A stretch of DNA of 48,809 bases from Anaerolineaceae bacterium (GTDB taxonomy: Bacteria > Chloroflexota > Anaerolineae > Anaerolineales > Anaerolineaceae), in the NCBI GenBank assembly GCA_017417055.1, contig JAFPZX010000049.1, positions 1-48,809 on the forward strand, given 5' to 3'. The notes under the pieces were generated by a model that was not told the origin of the DNA, did no database searches, and saw only the letters and a list, made by a program, of their open reading frames with translations. Shown one piece after another: positions 7,109-15,552 of the stretch (position 1 is the first letter of the stretch; each line of letters opens with the position of its first letter). The translations under genes and the position numbers were made by a program.

Positions 7109-10108
7109 ATGATACAGAAAAAATTGGCGATTATTTTTTTGACCATGCTTCTGATAGCCTCTTCTGCCTTCCTGCCTGTTCTGGCTCAGGAAGAAGAACT
7201 TCCTGACCCGGTGGAATATGAAGAAACAGATACGCTGAAGGTTCCGGACAGCGAAGGGCGCACAACGGTCGAATGGGATTATGTATATGTCACCGGTGAT
7301 GAAAAGCTCGGGATCGATATGGCAGCCCAAAATAAGAATGGTACCGCTAAAGTAAACGGTGAGGTCTTTTCTGAGTTTGGCGGTGCATGGATCACAGCAG
7401 ATGCCGAAACTGCGGATTTGACTGCGGGGAACATTCACGGCGGATATGGTATCTTTGGGATAATCCGGAATGGAGGTACCATTAAAGCACTTGTGGAGGA
7501 TATCTTCGCAGCAGAAGATGCCGGTCTTGATATTGTGATTCCCGGAGCCGGTACGCTGAATTTTGAAGGAGGAGATATCACCTCCGATTCCTATGGTGTG
7601 ACGCTTCTGACCGGTACAGAAGATGATTCATATCCCGTGGATCCGATTCCGGATCCGGGTGACGATGGTTGGATCGACCCGACCTCCGTGAATTTACCGG
7701 ATCCGGAAGTATCAGGAGATAATGAGCCTGCAGCGGATGACGGTTCTGATCAGCAGAATACAGCAGAGGGAACCTCCGATTCAAAAATTACTTTCCTCAG
7801 TGTTGACTCGAAGGAAACCGGTGTCGATGTCGAGCTGAACAACGCGAGCAAAGTCACGCTGAACGGTGAAGCTGTTTTTTCAGACGATAAAGGCGTGGAA
7901 ATCGAATTGTCCGATCAGGGCGGAACGGTCACAATGGATACTCCGATCATTGATGCGGAAAATCAGGGCCTTGTGATCACCGCGGCTGCCGGGGAGGTCA
8001 CTGTAAAGAACAATGATTACATCGATGCGAATTCCGCGATCGAAATCACCAATGAAGGCGGTACGGTTTCCCTGCCAGAGGGCGGTGACCTGATCGGCAA
8101 TTCAGGTGTTTATGTCGAAGCGACCGGCGGTACGACCACGGTCAGCACCGGTGATATCAGTGCTCAAAACTACGGGGTTTCAGTCTGGACTTATGCCCCG
8201 GATCCCTATGAACCCTATGATCCGGATGAAAATGGAAGCGGAAGCGGGACACAGGGAAGTGCTGACAGCGGTGATACGGCCGGATCCAAGCCGACAGTTG
8301 AAATCACGGTTAACGGAGGCATCACGGATCAAATTGATATGACCATGCCGGAAGTGGATTGGGATGTTGAACCGGAGCCGGATCCGGAGGATGGATATGA
8401 AAGCTCTTCTTTCACAAAGGATGCCTCAGGAACCGACAGTGAAGAGGATCCTGAAAACCCCGAAACGAAAGGTTCTGTGGGTATTATTGTGAACGCGGAA
8501 GCTGAAAGCAATATCGATATCAGCGTCAGCAACGAGATCAGCATGTCCTATGGCAATGAGATCGAAGCCTATGATAAAGCACAGGTGAATGTTTCTGTTG
8601 ATGAATATATCTATACAGACTATGGCAACCGTATCAGTTCTTCTGATGGCGCAACCGTGAAATTCACTGTCGGTGAGGATATCGATGCCGGCGGCAAAGC
8701 ACTGGAAACATTTGCGGCTTCCGGGAACATTGAAATTCTTGTTGACAGTATCGTGGCAGAAGAAAACGATGAAGCTCTGGATACTGCCGGGATCGATGCC
8801 ACATCAATGGGCACAGGAAAAACGGCGATCACCGTAAAGGACGGTATTGAGGTCATTTCTGAAAACAGTGAAACAGATACCTATGGCATCGATCTGTATA
8901 ACATTGGCGGCAAAATCACCGTTGCGGTCGGTAATGATGTGACTGCAAAGGGACCCGGTGCTGTCGGAATGGAAGTTTCAAACCTGAGCGAAGAGAACGC
9001 TGCCGTGGAGTCAAATGTGGAGATCACAGGAAACCTGGCAGGGACATCCAAAGGCCTGGTGTTTGACACTGAGAAAACAAATGCGAAAGCCGATATTCTG
9101 GTTACGGAAACGATTTCCGGGACTAAGGCAGGGGTTGAAGTCAGTGAAGATGCCGCTCCGAATAATTTTGACCTGACAGTCTGGAAGATCGAATCCGGCA
9201 ATGGTCATGCCGCGGTGAAACCGGACGGTTCAGCTGCCGGAGCCGTAGAACCGGAAATCAAATATATCATCAAAATCGATCCTGATTCTGAAAGCAAAAT
9301 CGAAGCGGTCAAAGAAGATGGTTCAGCACCTGAAAAATCCCATGGCTTTATGTATCAGAAGCAGGGGCAGCGGGTTTATGTCCGCGGTATCAATGGTTAT
9401 GAGGTGACGGAAGCCTATAACGGCAAACAGAATCGAACCCCATTGACTCTTGATGAGAACAGCGGACTCTTCTACCTTGAAGTTCCGAATGGCGGCGGGA
9501 TCTGGCTCACTGTGGAAAAATCTCCTGTACTGCCGGAACCTGAACCGGTCAACCCCGTAAATCATATGGATTTTTACCGCATCGGTGATTTGAGCTGGCT
9601 GAATGATGTACAGCTGCCTGCAACAGGGTTCTCTGCCTCTCACGTGACAGCACTTCCTGCCCGTCCGCAGGGATTGTCCTACGGGACGACCGGACTGACA
9701 CTGCAGATCCCTGGACTGGATGTGGCGGAAGCCATCGTCACAGTTCCTGAAGACAACGGCAGTTATCCGGTGGAATGGCTGGATCGCTCGGTCGGTCTGC
9801 TGGAGCAGAGCAGCCTGCCCGGTGAAGGTGTCACGGTCCTGACCGGACATAACCACCTGAACACGACCGAGACCGGCCCGTTCCTGTTCATCGGAAAGAT
9901 GGAAGAGAATGACAGCATCATGATCACGGATGCCGACAATGCGATGAGGATCTATAAAGTTTATGGCAATTACAAGATCGCATCGGATGGATTTGCGGAG
10001 ATAGCGCCTGCCGTTCGGGAGAATGCGCTGGTGCTGATCACCTGTGAAGATGAGTCTGTCGAAGGCGGCTATCTCAACCGCCGCGTGATCCTCGCTGAAC
10101 CGCTGTAA
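7109..10108 (+). CDS. Large surface protein with LPATG motif and C-terminal sortase domain
   Basis: The 999-residue product starts with a signal peptide (ending LPVLAQ). About 700 residues follow of repeated short beta strands rich in Asp, Glu, Gly and Thr (for example VTLNGEAVFSDDKGVEI), suggesting a beta-solenoid or adhesin-like rod, with acidic PDPGDDG-type linkers. LPATG lies at 836-840. The last 140 residues or so are a sortase fold: LTGHNH (His914), LITCEDE (Cys979) and NRR (Arg991/992) are the His, Cys and Arg of the active site. One polypeptide therefore carries both a sorting-like motif and the enzyme that cuts such motifs. Sortase domains preceded by LPATGF are, from memory, common in Anaerolineae. 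The ribosome site AAGGAGG is clear. The substrate is unknown; self-processing is an inference. Confidence 0.8.
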   Translation: MIQKKLAIIFLTMLLIASSAFLPVLAQEEELPDPVEYEETDTLKVPDSEGRTTVEWDYVYVTGDEKLGIDMAAQNKNGTAKVNGEVFSEFGGAWITADAETADLTAGNIHGGYGIFGIIRNGGTIKALVEDIFAAEDAGLDIVIPGAGTLNFEGGDITSDSYGVTLLTGTEDDSYPVDPIPDPGDDGWIDPTSVNLPDPEVSGDNEPAADDGSDQQNTAEGTSDSKITFLSVDSKETGVDVELNNASKVTLNGEAVFSDDKGVEIELSDQGGTVTMDTPIIDAENQGLVITAAAGEVTVKNNDYIDANSAIEITNEGGTVSLPEGGDLIGNSGVYVEATGGTTTVSTGDISAQNYGVSVWTYAPDPYEPYDPDENGSGSGTQGSADSGDTAGSKPTVEITVNGGITDQIDMTMPEVDWDVEPEPDPEDGYESSSFTKDASGTDSEEDPENPETKGSVGIIVNAEAESNIDISVSNEISMSYGNEIEAYDKAQVNVSVDEYIYTDYGNRISSSDGATVKFTVGEDIDAGGKALETFAASGNIEILVDSIVAEENDEALDTAGIDATSMGTGKTAITVKDGIEVISENSETDTYGIDLYNIGGKITVAVGNDVTAKGPGAVGMEVSNLSEENAAVESNVEITGNLAGTSKGLVFDTEKTNAKADILVTETISGTKAGVEVSEDAAPNNFDLTVWKIESGNGHAAVKPDGSAAGAVEPEIKYIIKIDPDSESKIEAVKEDGSAPEKSHGFMYQKQGQRVYVRGINGYEVTEAYNGKQNRTPLTLDENSGLFYLEVPNGGGIWLTVEKSPVLPEPEPVNPVNHMDFYRIGDLSWLNDVQLPATGFSASHVTALPARPQGLSYGTTGLTLQIPGLDVAEAIVTVPEDNGSYPVEWLDRSVGLLEQSSLPGEGVTVLTGHNHLNTTETGPFLFIGKMEENDSIMITDADNAMRIYKVYGNYKIASDGFAEIAPAVRENALVLITCEDESVEGGYLNRRVILAEPL

Positions 10109-10138
10109 AGATTCCGGTATCGGAAAAATATTCAGTAC

Positions 10139-10180
10139 AGTCACCATACCCCTGCAGAGTCAGCGGTATGGTGACTTTTA
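10139..10180 (+). terminator. Rho-independent terminator after the sortase gene
   Basis: AGTCACCATACC (10139-10150) pairs fully with GGTATGGTGACT (10165-10176) and is followed by TTTATTA. It separates the upstream exported-protein unit from the S41 gene. Confidence 0.85.
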
Positions 10181-10225
10181 TTATGTTATTATTAAACATA
10201 TGCTGAAAATCATAGGGAGATCATC

Positions 10226-11971
10226 ATGAATAAATTTCTTGCGGTATTTTTTGTCATACTCCTGTTTGCCGGCAGCGCTTTTGCCCAGAACAGCGAACCG
10301 TCATCTTATGAGATCACGGAACGGACTTACACCTTTTATAACGGCTTCATTGACGATAAACTGGAAGAACCGTTCCCGCTTTATTTTATGAACGGTGTGG
10401 ACGATGTCCCTTATGTGGAACTGTAATCCTGGATGGAGCTGATGATTTTTCTGAATCGTGATTGGCTGAAGGATCCGAATTATGACCTGATGTTCAGCGC
10501 TGAGGGAACAGACGCGGCATATGTGCGGGAAAATGAATACCATATGCAGTTTGATTTTGCGGAAAAGACGATCCTTTTCGATGATTTCAACGCCTTTGTC
10601 CATTCTTCATCCGAAGGATCCCTGCTGGATATGCTAAGCGCCAGCGGTTTCACAGAGGCCGGTGAATCCGAACTGTTTCAGCGGAATCTGGAAGCTTCCT
10701 ATGACCGTTACGGTGATGAAGTGAAGCTGAACCTGTCAGATTATCATATTCCCATGGTGATGCAGGACGGGAAATACTATCTGCCGCTGCAGACCATGAA
10801 TGACATTCTGGTCTCTCCGGTGCTTCGCGCAGCCATCCTTTTCAACGGGGAATGCCTGATGATCATCAACAGAGATCTTTTCGGTTCGGTCAGCAAAGGT
10901 TTGTCGGAGCTTGGCGAATTGTACTATAAAGCCATGCCCGGCAAACGCAGCAGGGAACTTGCGGAATTCGGTTATTACGAGCTTTGTTTTGTTCTGGACA
11001 ATTTTTACGGGCTTAAGGAACCGCATGAGATCACAAGCTTTGACCAGTTCTTCTGGCAGATGGGCTTTGATAAGGAATTTATAGAGGATTCAGCAAAAGA
11101 GGCCGATGATCTGCTGTATAGAGTCATCGATTATTATCTGGATGACCTGCATTCCGAATTCATCGCTTACTCTCATCTGGCAGGGGAAAAGGAAGTGGAC
11201 TGGACCAACGGGCCTGCCACCCGCAAACTGGAAGAAGCTGTCGTTATGTACGGCAGGGCGCGTGCCGCGGCTGATGAATTTTATGCGGATGCTGAGAATC
11301 CAATTGTCTATGAGGAATTCGGAAATACCGCATTTCTGGTCTTTGATCATTTTGTGAACTCTTCTGCTTCCGTTTATTACTCTGCAATCGAAAACGGGGA
11401 AGATCTTCCCCTGGATACGATCGGATTAGTGATTCGTGCACATAGTATGATTTATCGGGATGACAGCCCGATTGAAAATGTCGTCATCGACCTCAGCAAT
11501 AATCTTGGCGGCGATGTGGATGCGGCGATCTTCCTGATGGGGTGGATCCTTGGAGACGCTCCTTTCAGTGTCAAGGATACTTTTACCGGTGCTCTTTCTA
11601 CCGCATCCTACCGGGCTGACGTGAACCTGGACCGCAAATTCAACAACGGTGATGTTCTGGATGACAAAAATGTTTTTGTCCTGGTCTCACCGGTCAGCTT
11701 CTCCTGCGGCAATCTGGTACCGGCCGCGTTCAAGGCTTTGGATAAAGTCACTCTTCTGGGACGCACTACGGGCGGCGGCAGCTGCATCATCCAGCCGCTT
11801 TCCACAGCCTGGGGTACATTCTTCCAGATCTCCGGACCGCAGCGGATGTCCTTCCTCAAAAACGGCTCATTCTATGACATCGATACCGGTGTGGCACCTG
11901 ATTTTACCCTTCTCAAACCGGAACGCTATTATGACCGCGAATGGCTGACTGAATATATAAATGAACTCTGA
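10226..11971 (+). pseudogene. Exported S41-family peptidase interrupted by an in-frame TAA
   Basis: An ATG at 10226 (AGGGAG upstream) begins a signal peptide (AVFFVILLFAGSAFAQ). The frame runs to a TAA at 10424-10426 after VPYVEL and continues in the same frame with SWMELM to 11971, giving about 581 residues if the stop is read through. The C-terminal half matches tail-specific/S41 peptidases: NNLGGDVDAAIFLMGWILG, then SPVSFSCGNLVPAAFK with the likely nucleophilic Ser and LLGRTTGGGSC. The upstream part, with two-fold copper-amine-like TILFDDFNAF and LPLQTMNDIL segments, resembles the N-terminal region of such peptidases. Only one codon separates two clean halves, so this is a recent nonsense mutation or a base-call error. 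A downstream ATG at 10433 would lack a signal peptide. Confidence 0.75.
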
Positions 11972-11987
11972 TGATTAGAGAGCAGAA

Positions 11988-12206
11988 ATGAATATTGCTG
12001 CTCCAAAACAGATTTCAAAGTATATTTTTGAGACACGGAATGAATCGGGAGAGGTTATCCGGGATGTAAATACGACGATCGAGGAAGCGCAGATCTATAT
12101 CGGGCTGAATGATTCGGAGACGAAGCAGCAGAATTATCATGGAAAACGTGTGTATGTACGGATTTTTGTTCCAAAATTACTCCGACATCTTTGCCTCCTC
12201 TGGTAA
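11988..12206 (+). CDS. Short hypothetical protein or gene fragment
   Basis: The 72-residue reading frame contains IFETRNESGEVIRDVNTTIEEAQIYIGLNDSETKQQ, a plausible folded segment. The last 20 residues (VYVRIFVPKLLRHLCLLW) look like read-through into unrelated sequence. I do not recognise the family. It starts 16 bases after the S41 stop without a strong ribosome site. It may be the remains of a longer gene cut by the accessory island that starts here. Confidence 0.3.
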   Translation: MNIAAPKQISKYIFETRNESGEVIRDVNTTIEEAQIYIGLNDSETKQQNYHGKRVYVRIFVPKLLRHLCLLW

Positions 12207-12215
12207 TATAATAGT

Positions 12216-12250
12216 AAAATCGGAGAGGTTATTGCCCTCCGGTTTCATTT
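12216..12250 (+). terminator. Weak hairpin terminator
   Basis: CGGAGAGG and CCCTCCG form an imperfect stem around TTATTG, flanked by AAAT and GTTT. It closes the + strand unit before the convergent ATPase gene. Confidence 0.4.
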
Positions 12251-12376
12251 ATTGTGGCTTCTGAATTAGGCATGTTGGTTTATTCGGAAGAGTACCCCGG
12301 CAGCTCTTGCTCCTAAAACGCTTAAATCAAAACTTGAAAAGCTTATTTCCGAATAATTCGAACATTGACTTATTTT

Positions 12377-13754
12377 TCAGAGCAGATATGTCATATATAT
12401 CGGAAGGTATGTCACACCATTTTCAATTTTGAAGTTCTTTGGATGGATAACATAGGGTGTACCGATTCTTTTTGCAAATCTGGTTTTAAATTCATTCAGT
12501 GAAATGGAAGAATAGTTCTTTGATGATTTCACTTCAATTGGATTTACTTTGAAATTCGTTTTGCTTCCATTTGAAAGAAGAAAATCGATTACGATGTCAT
12601 TCCGATGCTTATCAGGATTGTAATGTGTATAAAAGAATAATTCGAAACCTTTTGCTGTCAGCATTTGAGCAACAAGATTTTCAAAAAACATCCCTTTATT
12701 GATACTGAGCCGATCATTCAGCAATTTTCGATACAGCTCACCCTCAGAAATCTCTTTTTCATTGAAAGTATGACTTATTAGCAGACCGGTGTCACCCATA
12801 TAACATTTTATATAAGTTCTATCTTCATTTAAAGATAATCCAACATTAGGATCCGTACAATTAAAGCATTCATTGACGATCATAGAATCTTCAAGCCAGA
12901 AAAACGCTTCTGAATAGCTGTCAAATTCAGGATTTCCCTGCATCTTATTCAACACAACCCTTTTTTCTTTCGTGGACAGAAATCCGGGGATTTGATCATA
13001 AATCTGCAGAACTTTTGCTTTATATTTTCTGGTTATTTTCCGTATATCATTCCTGTAAAGATTCAGGATATCTCGTTTTTCGTTATCGGCATAAAAAAAG
13101 CTTTTCCCGTTTTCTAAATATGCTCTGACACTTTGTGGCATACCACCAACGATCATATATTGTCTCAAGAGCAGCATCGCTTTTCTGTGAATTGAATCTT
13201 CAAGTGGAACGCATCTGGAGAAACAATCTCGAATATAGGAAAGAAGACCTTCTTCACCACAGGCGATGCAGAATTCCTCAAAATCCATTGGGTACATGGA
13301 AATATTTTTTTTCCTCCGACGGAATCAGTATATCAGCGGAATTTTCTCTGATGCTGATCAGAGATCCTGTTTCGATCAGGTCATACCTTCCATCAGCAAC
13401 AAGTGCTTTGATGGCCTCTCTTGCTCTCGGGAATTTCTGCACTTCATCAAAAATCAACAGCGACTTTCTCCTTTTCAGTGATGAATTCAATTCCGCCTCG
13501 AGCAACTGATAAAAAAGATCAATATCGTCTAGATGGTTTCTAAAAATATTTTTGACTTTTACAGTTGTCCTGCTGAAATCTATCAGCAAATATGATTCAT
13601 ATTCATTTCGTGCAAATTCTTCAACAATTGTCGACTTTCCGACACGTCGTGCACCTTCAATCAGCAATGCCTTTTTTCCTTTATTCTCGTTTTTCCACTT
13701 TAGAATATCTTCATATATTTTTCTTTTGTAATACATCGAGTATCTGCCTTTCAA
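12377..13754 (-). pseudogene. AAA ATPase with DUF4143-type C-terminus, frameshifted
   Basis: The N-terminal part (from ATG 13754) has Walker A GARRVGKS at residues 34-41 and Walker B LLIFDEVQK. The C-terminal part (MYPMDFEEFCIACGEEG onward) has the DUF4143 domain with the nuclease-like NPIEVKSSKNYSS strand. The two parts are in different frames. They join at a run of eight A residues on the coding strand (T at 13305-13312): with seven A the frame would read PSEEKNISMYPMDFEEF without a break. So there is one extra base, by mutation or sequencing. Proteins of this type are common in anaerobes, often in many copies per genome; their role is not settled. It lies next to relics of similar ATPases and a recombinase. 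Confidence 0.8.
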
Positions 13755-14027
13755 AGTTGGACAAAGGTAATATTAGTATGTAATTATTATACACAATAAC
13801 CCGTCTAAGCGCAATCTGGAATTAACATAAATTTCCGTTTATGCGCAATTTGTAATACGTGAAGAAACCCGTCTAAGCGAAATATAAAGAATAACAACAG
13901 AAAATATGATTTGGAAACTTGTTGAACAGCGTGTTTCAGCTGCTGCGGTTTGAATGATTTCTTTCTATAGATCCTTGTAATCTCAGTACCGTTACCGGGC
14001 AAAAACAGATAGCCTCAGAAATTCTGT
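13755..14027. other. Intergenic stretch with a 13-base direct repeat
   Basis: No convincing gene is seen. ACCCGTCTAAGCG occurs at about 13799 and again at about 13868, about 69 bases apart, with TGCGCAAT-type motifs between. A 65-codon open frame on the minus strand here has no family features. Confidence 0.4.
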
Positions 14028-14111
14028 TTCAAAAGGTCTCAACCTCATTTCGCAAGCTCATATCATATTCTTTGTCAATGATGAATTCATTTACAGAAAA
14101 TTTCATTTCAT
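14028..14111 (-). pseudogene. C-terminal fragment of a DUF234-type ATPase
   Basis: The minus strand encodes YEMKFSVNEFIIDKEYDM followed by SLRNEVETF and a TGA. The complete ATPase at 25405-26859 has EMKFSINEFIIDKEYDM then ILRNKLETF at the same place. The match is limited to about 27 residues, so it is a relic of a second copy cut at both ends, abutting the repeat at 14113. Confidence 0.7.
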
Positions 14112-14112
14112 A

Positions 14113-14206
14113 TGGTGGTATCAAATTCATGAATTTGTGAATTTGTGAATTTTACTCAGGGCGTTTACTCGAAAGGTTCCCTCAAGTGAGGCTGAAACAC
14201 CTAACA
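14113..14206. repeat. Left copy of the long direct repeat bordering the recombinase element
   Basis: GGTGGTATCAAATTCA, a run of GAATTTGTGAA units, GGGCGTTTACTCG and GAGGCTGAAACACC recur in the same order and orientation at 19060-19153. The two copies lie about 4.9 kb apart and enclose the serine recombinase and its cargo, as attachment sites or ancient duplications would. Confidence 0.65.
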
Positions 14207-14280
14207 CATGCTCTGGTGAATTCACTGCTGCGCTAAATTTATGATTGAAATAACTTCAGGCAAAAGCACACATTCTTTGA

Positions 14281-14345
14281 TTGAATCCCAAGTTATTTTC
14301 CACCAAACCAAATATTTTTACAATCAATCCCAAGGCGCGATTCAA
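14281..14345. repeat. Degenerate CCCAAG-type repeat, copy 1
   Basis: CAATCCCAAG-like units recur about every 22 bases (AATCCCAAG, CAAACCAAA, CAATCCCAAG). The minus strand reads KNIWFGGK and LGIDCKN-like words. These align with the better copy at 17124-17190. A single related pair also occurs at 14583-14625 inside the recombinase gene end. Confidence 0.5.
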
Positions 14346-14355
14346 ATATTATGTT

Positions 14356-14579
14356 TATTTTTTAAATATATACTTACATTTCCCATGTCCGGCAACAGGA
14401 TCAATCAGATTTAATTCCGTACTGAGTATCTTTATATATGCAGTGGCTGTAGTTTCAGAACATCCAAGAATCTCAACGACTTTAGAGTTTCCAAATATCT
14501 CATCGCCAACTTTATCATAAACCTTCATAAGATTTTCGATGACCTGATTCGAATACTTTGCATTACGGATTGTTTGTCC
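14356..14579 (-). pseudogene. Winged-helix C-terminal fragment of a Fic/AlbA_2-type protein
   Basis: The frame from 14579 to a TAA at 14356-14358 encodes VIENLMKVYDKVGDEIFGNS, then KVVEILGCSETTATAYIKIL and LIDPVAGHGKCKYIF. The pattern of a helix-turn-helix followed by a GHGKGKY-like wing is typical of the end of Fic-domain or AlbA_2 ATP-binding regulators. No start codon or upstream domain exists, because the recombinase gene occupies the upstream DNA in another frame. It is a relic, not a gene. Confidence 0.6.
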
Positions 14580-15040
14580 TACTGCTTGGGATTCATGTTC
14601 AATCCCAATGTTTGACTTGGGTTGCGGCCTTTATAGACTCCTTTGCGTTTAGCGATCGCGATTCCTTCCCTGGTCCTTTCAAGTATGTTGGTCCGCTCAA
14701 ACTCATTGATGGCGCCGATCATGGTCAACATCAGCTTTCCGGTCGGCGTAGATGAATCGATGTTTTCTTTGTTGGAGACCAGATGAACGCCTTTCTTTGT
14801 CAGCAAATCCACGATCACCAACAGATCCGCAGTGGAACGGGCCAGCCTGGACAGATCGTGAATATGGATCGTATCACCTTCCCGAACGTATTCCAGCATT
14901 TCCAGCAGCTTCGGTCGGTTTGCATCCTTGTCGGATATCTTCTCCGTATACCAGCGCTCGATCCCATATTTTTCCAGGGCTTCGACTTGGCGTGCTTCGT
15001 TCTGATTGATAGAAGACACCCTGACATACGCAATTTTCAT
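14579..15040 (-). CDS. Serine recombinase (resolvase/invertase), lacking the HTH end
   Basis: The 153-residue product has the resolvase catalytic domain: YVRVSS with the nucleophilic Ser near residue 9, the Arg-rich IHDLSRLARSTADLL, and the long E helix MIGAINEFERTNILERTREGI. Family members usually have 180-200 residues with a C-terminal helix-turn-helix. Here the protein stops after KGVYKGRNPSQTLGLNMNPKQ, whose last residues come from a CCCAAG repeat. The DNA-binding end is therefore missing and activity is doubtful. The ribosome site GGAGG precedes ATG 15040. It is the likely mobility gene of the surrounding element. An inverted repeat lies directly upstream. Confidence 0.85.
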   Translation of the reverse strand: MKIAYVRVSSINQNEARQVEALEKYGIERWYTEKISDKDANRPKLLEMLEYVREGDTIHIHDLSRLARSTADLLVIVDLLTKKGVHLVSNKENIDSSTPTGKLMLTMIGAINEFERTNILERTREGIAIAKRKGVYKGRNPSQTLGLNMNPKQ

Positions 15041-15190
15041 ATTTCCTCCAATGTGTCAATAGGGTGGACTTTCGCTGAAATATTTCAAAATTCAATTTTT
15101 GACTCTATTGAAACATATTTGGAGGATACTTTCTTCGAAAGTTTCATCTTTACTGAACTTTGTTTAGGGCATACCCTATTGACATACTCG
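15041..15190. promoter_or_regulatory. Palindrome-rich region upstream of the serine recombinase
   Basis: TGTCAATAGGGT (15053-15064) and its exact reverse complement ACCCTATTGACA (15173-15184) enclose about 108 bases. Inside are the palindrome TGAAATATTTCA (15076-15087), a small hairpin ACTTTCTTCGAAAGT and TTGGAGGA, which mirrors TCCTCCAA at the recombinase ribosome site. Resolvases act on such clustered sites next to their gene. A res-like site or operator is inferred. Confidence 0.5.
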
Positions 15191-15296
15191 AGTATAGCCC
15201 AATGCCTTGTATTTGAACCGGAGTTTGACAAAATGGACCAAATAGATAAATCCTTTTCTGATTGATGTCGACGAACAATAATAGTAAAATATAGCC

Positions 15297-15518
15297 ATGA
15301 AAATCAGTGAAGGATATCAAAACAAAACTGGGAAAACATATTTATATGATATTGCTCATGTTCAAAATGTCAGTTCGATTTTACGTTTTGGTATTCTTTC
15401 GAAAAATCTCATTTCTTCGAGGAAAATATCTTACTGTTCACTTGTGGATGAAAGTATGCAAAGCCGTAGAAATACAATCGAGATTCCGAATGGTTTATTG
15501 AGGGCGAACTCACTGTGA
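15297..15518 (+). pseudogene. N-terminal fragment of a DarT-like ADP-ribosyltransferase (DUF4433)
   Basis: The 73 residues read TYLYDIAHVQNVSSILRFGI, LSKN, then SLVDESMQSRRNTIEIPNG. This matches the start of DarT: a His-region, NxxSIL-GLLS, then the S/D-x-x-I/M-Q-x-RR-x-x-x-x-x-I-P-x-G stretch. DarT proteins continue with HDYVPFYF and about 130 more residues. Here the frame ends after LLRANSL and nothing similar follows in any frame. DarT modifies thymidine on single-stranded DNA and is paired with the antitoxin DarG; no DarG is in the window. It is an inactive remnant in an island that has lost parts. Confidence 0.6.
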
Positions 15519-15552
15519 TATCTTGAATGCATCAGAAAAGGAGAACTACACC

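Noticed and set aside
13305-13312. Programmed frameshift in the DUF4143 ATPase
   Set aside because: An A8 run alone is seen, without stimulatory Shine-Dalgarno or clear stem; similar indels in relics point to decay or sequencing error.
13805-14002. Minus-strand 65-residue protein
   Set aside because: No recognisable domain, start weak, sits in repeat-bearing intergenic DNA.
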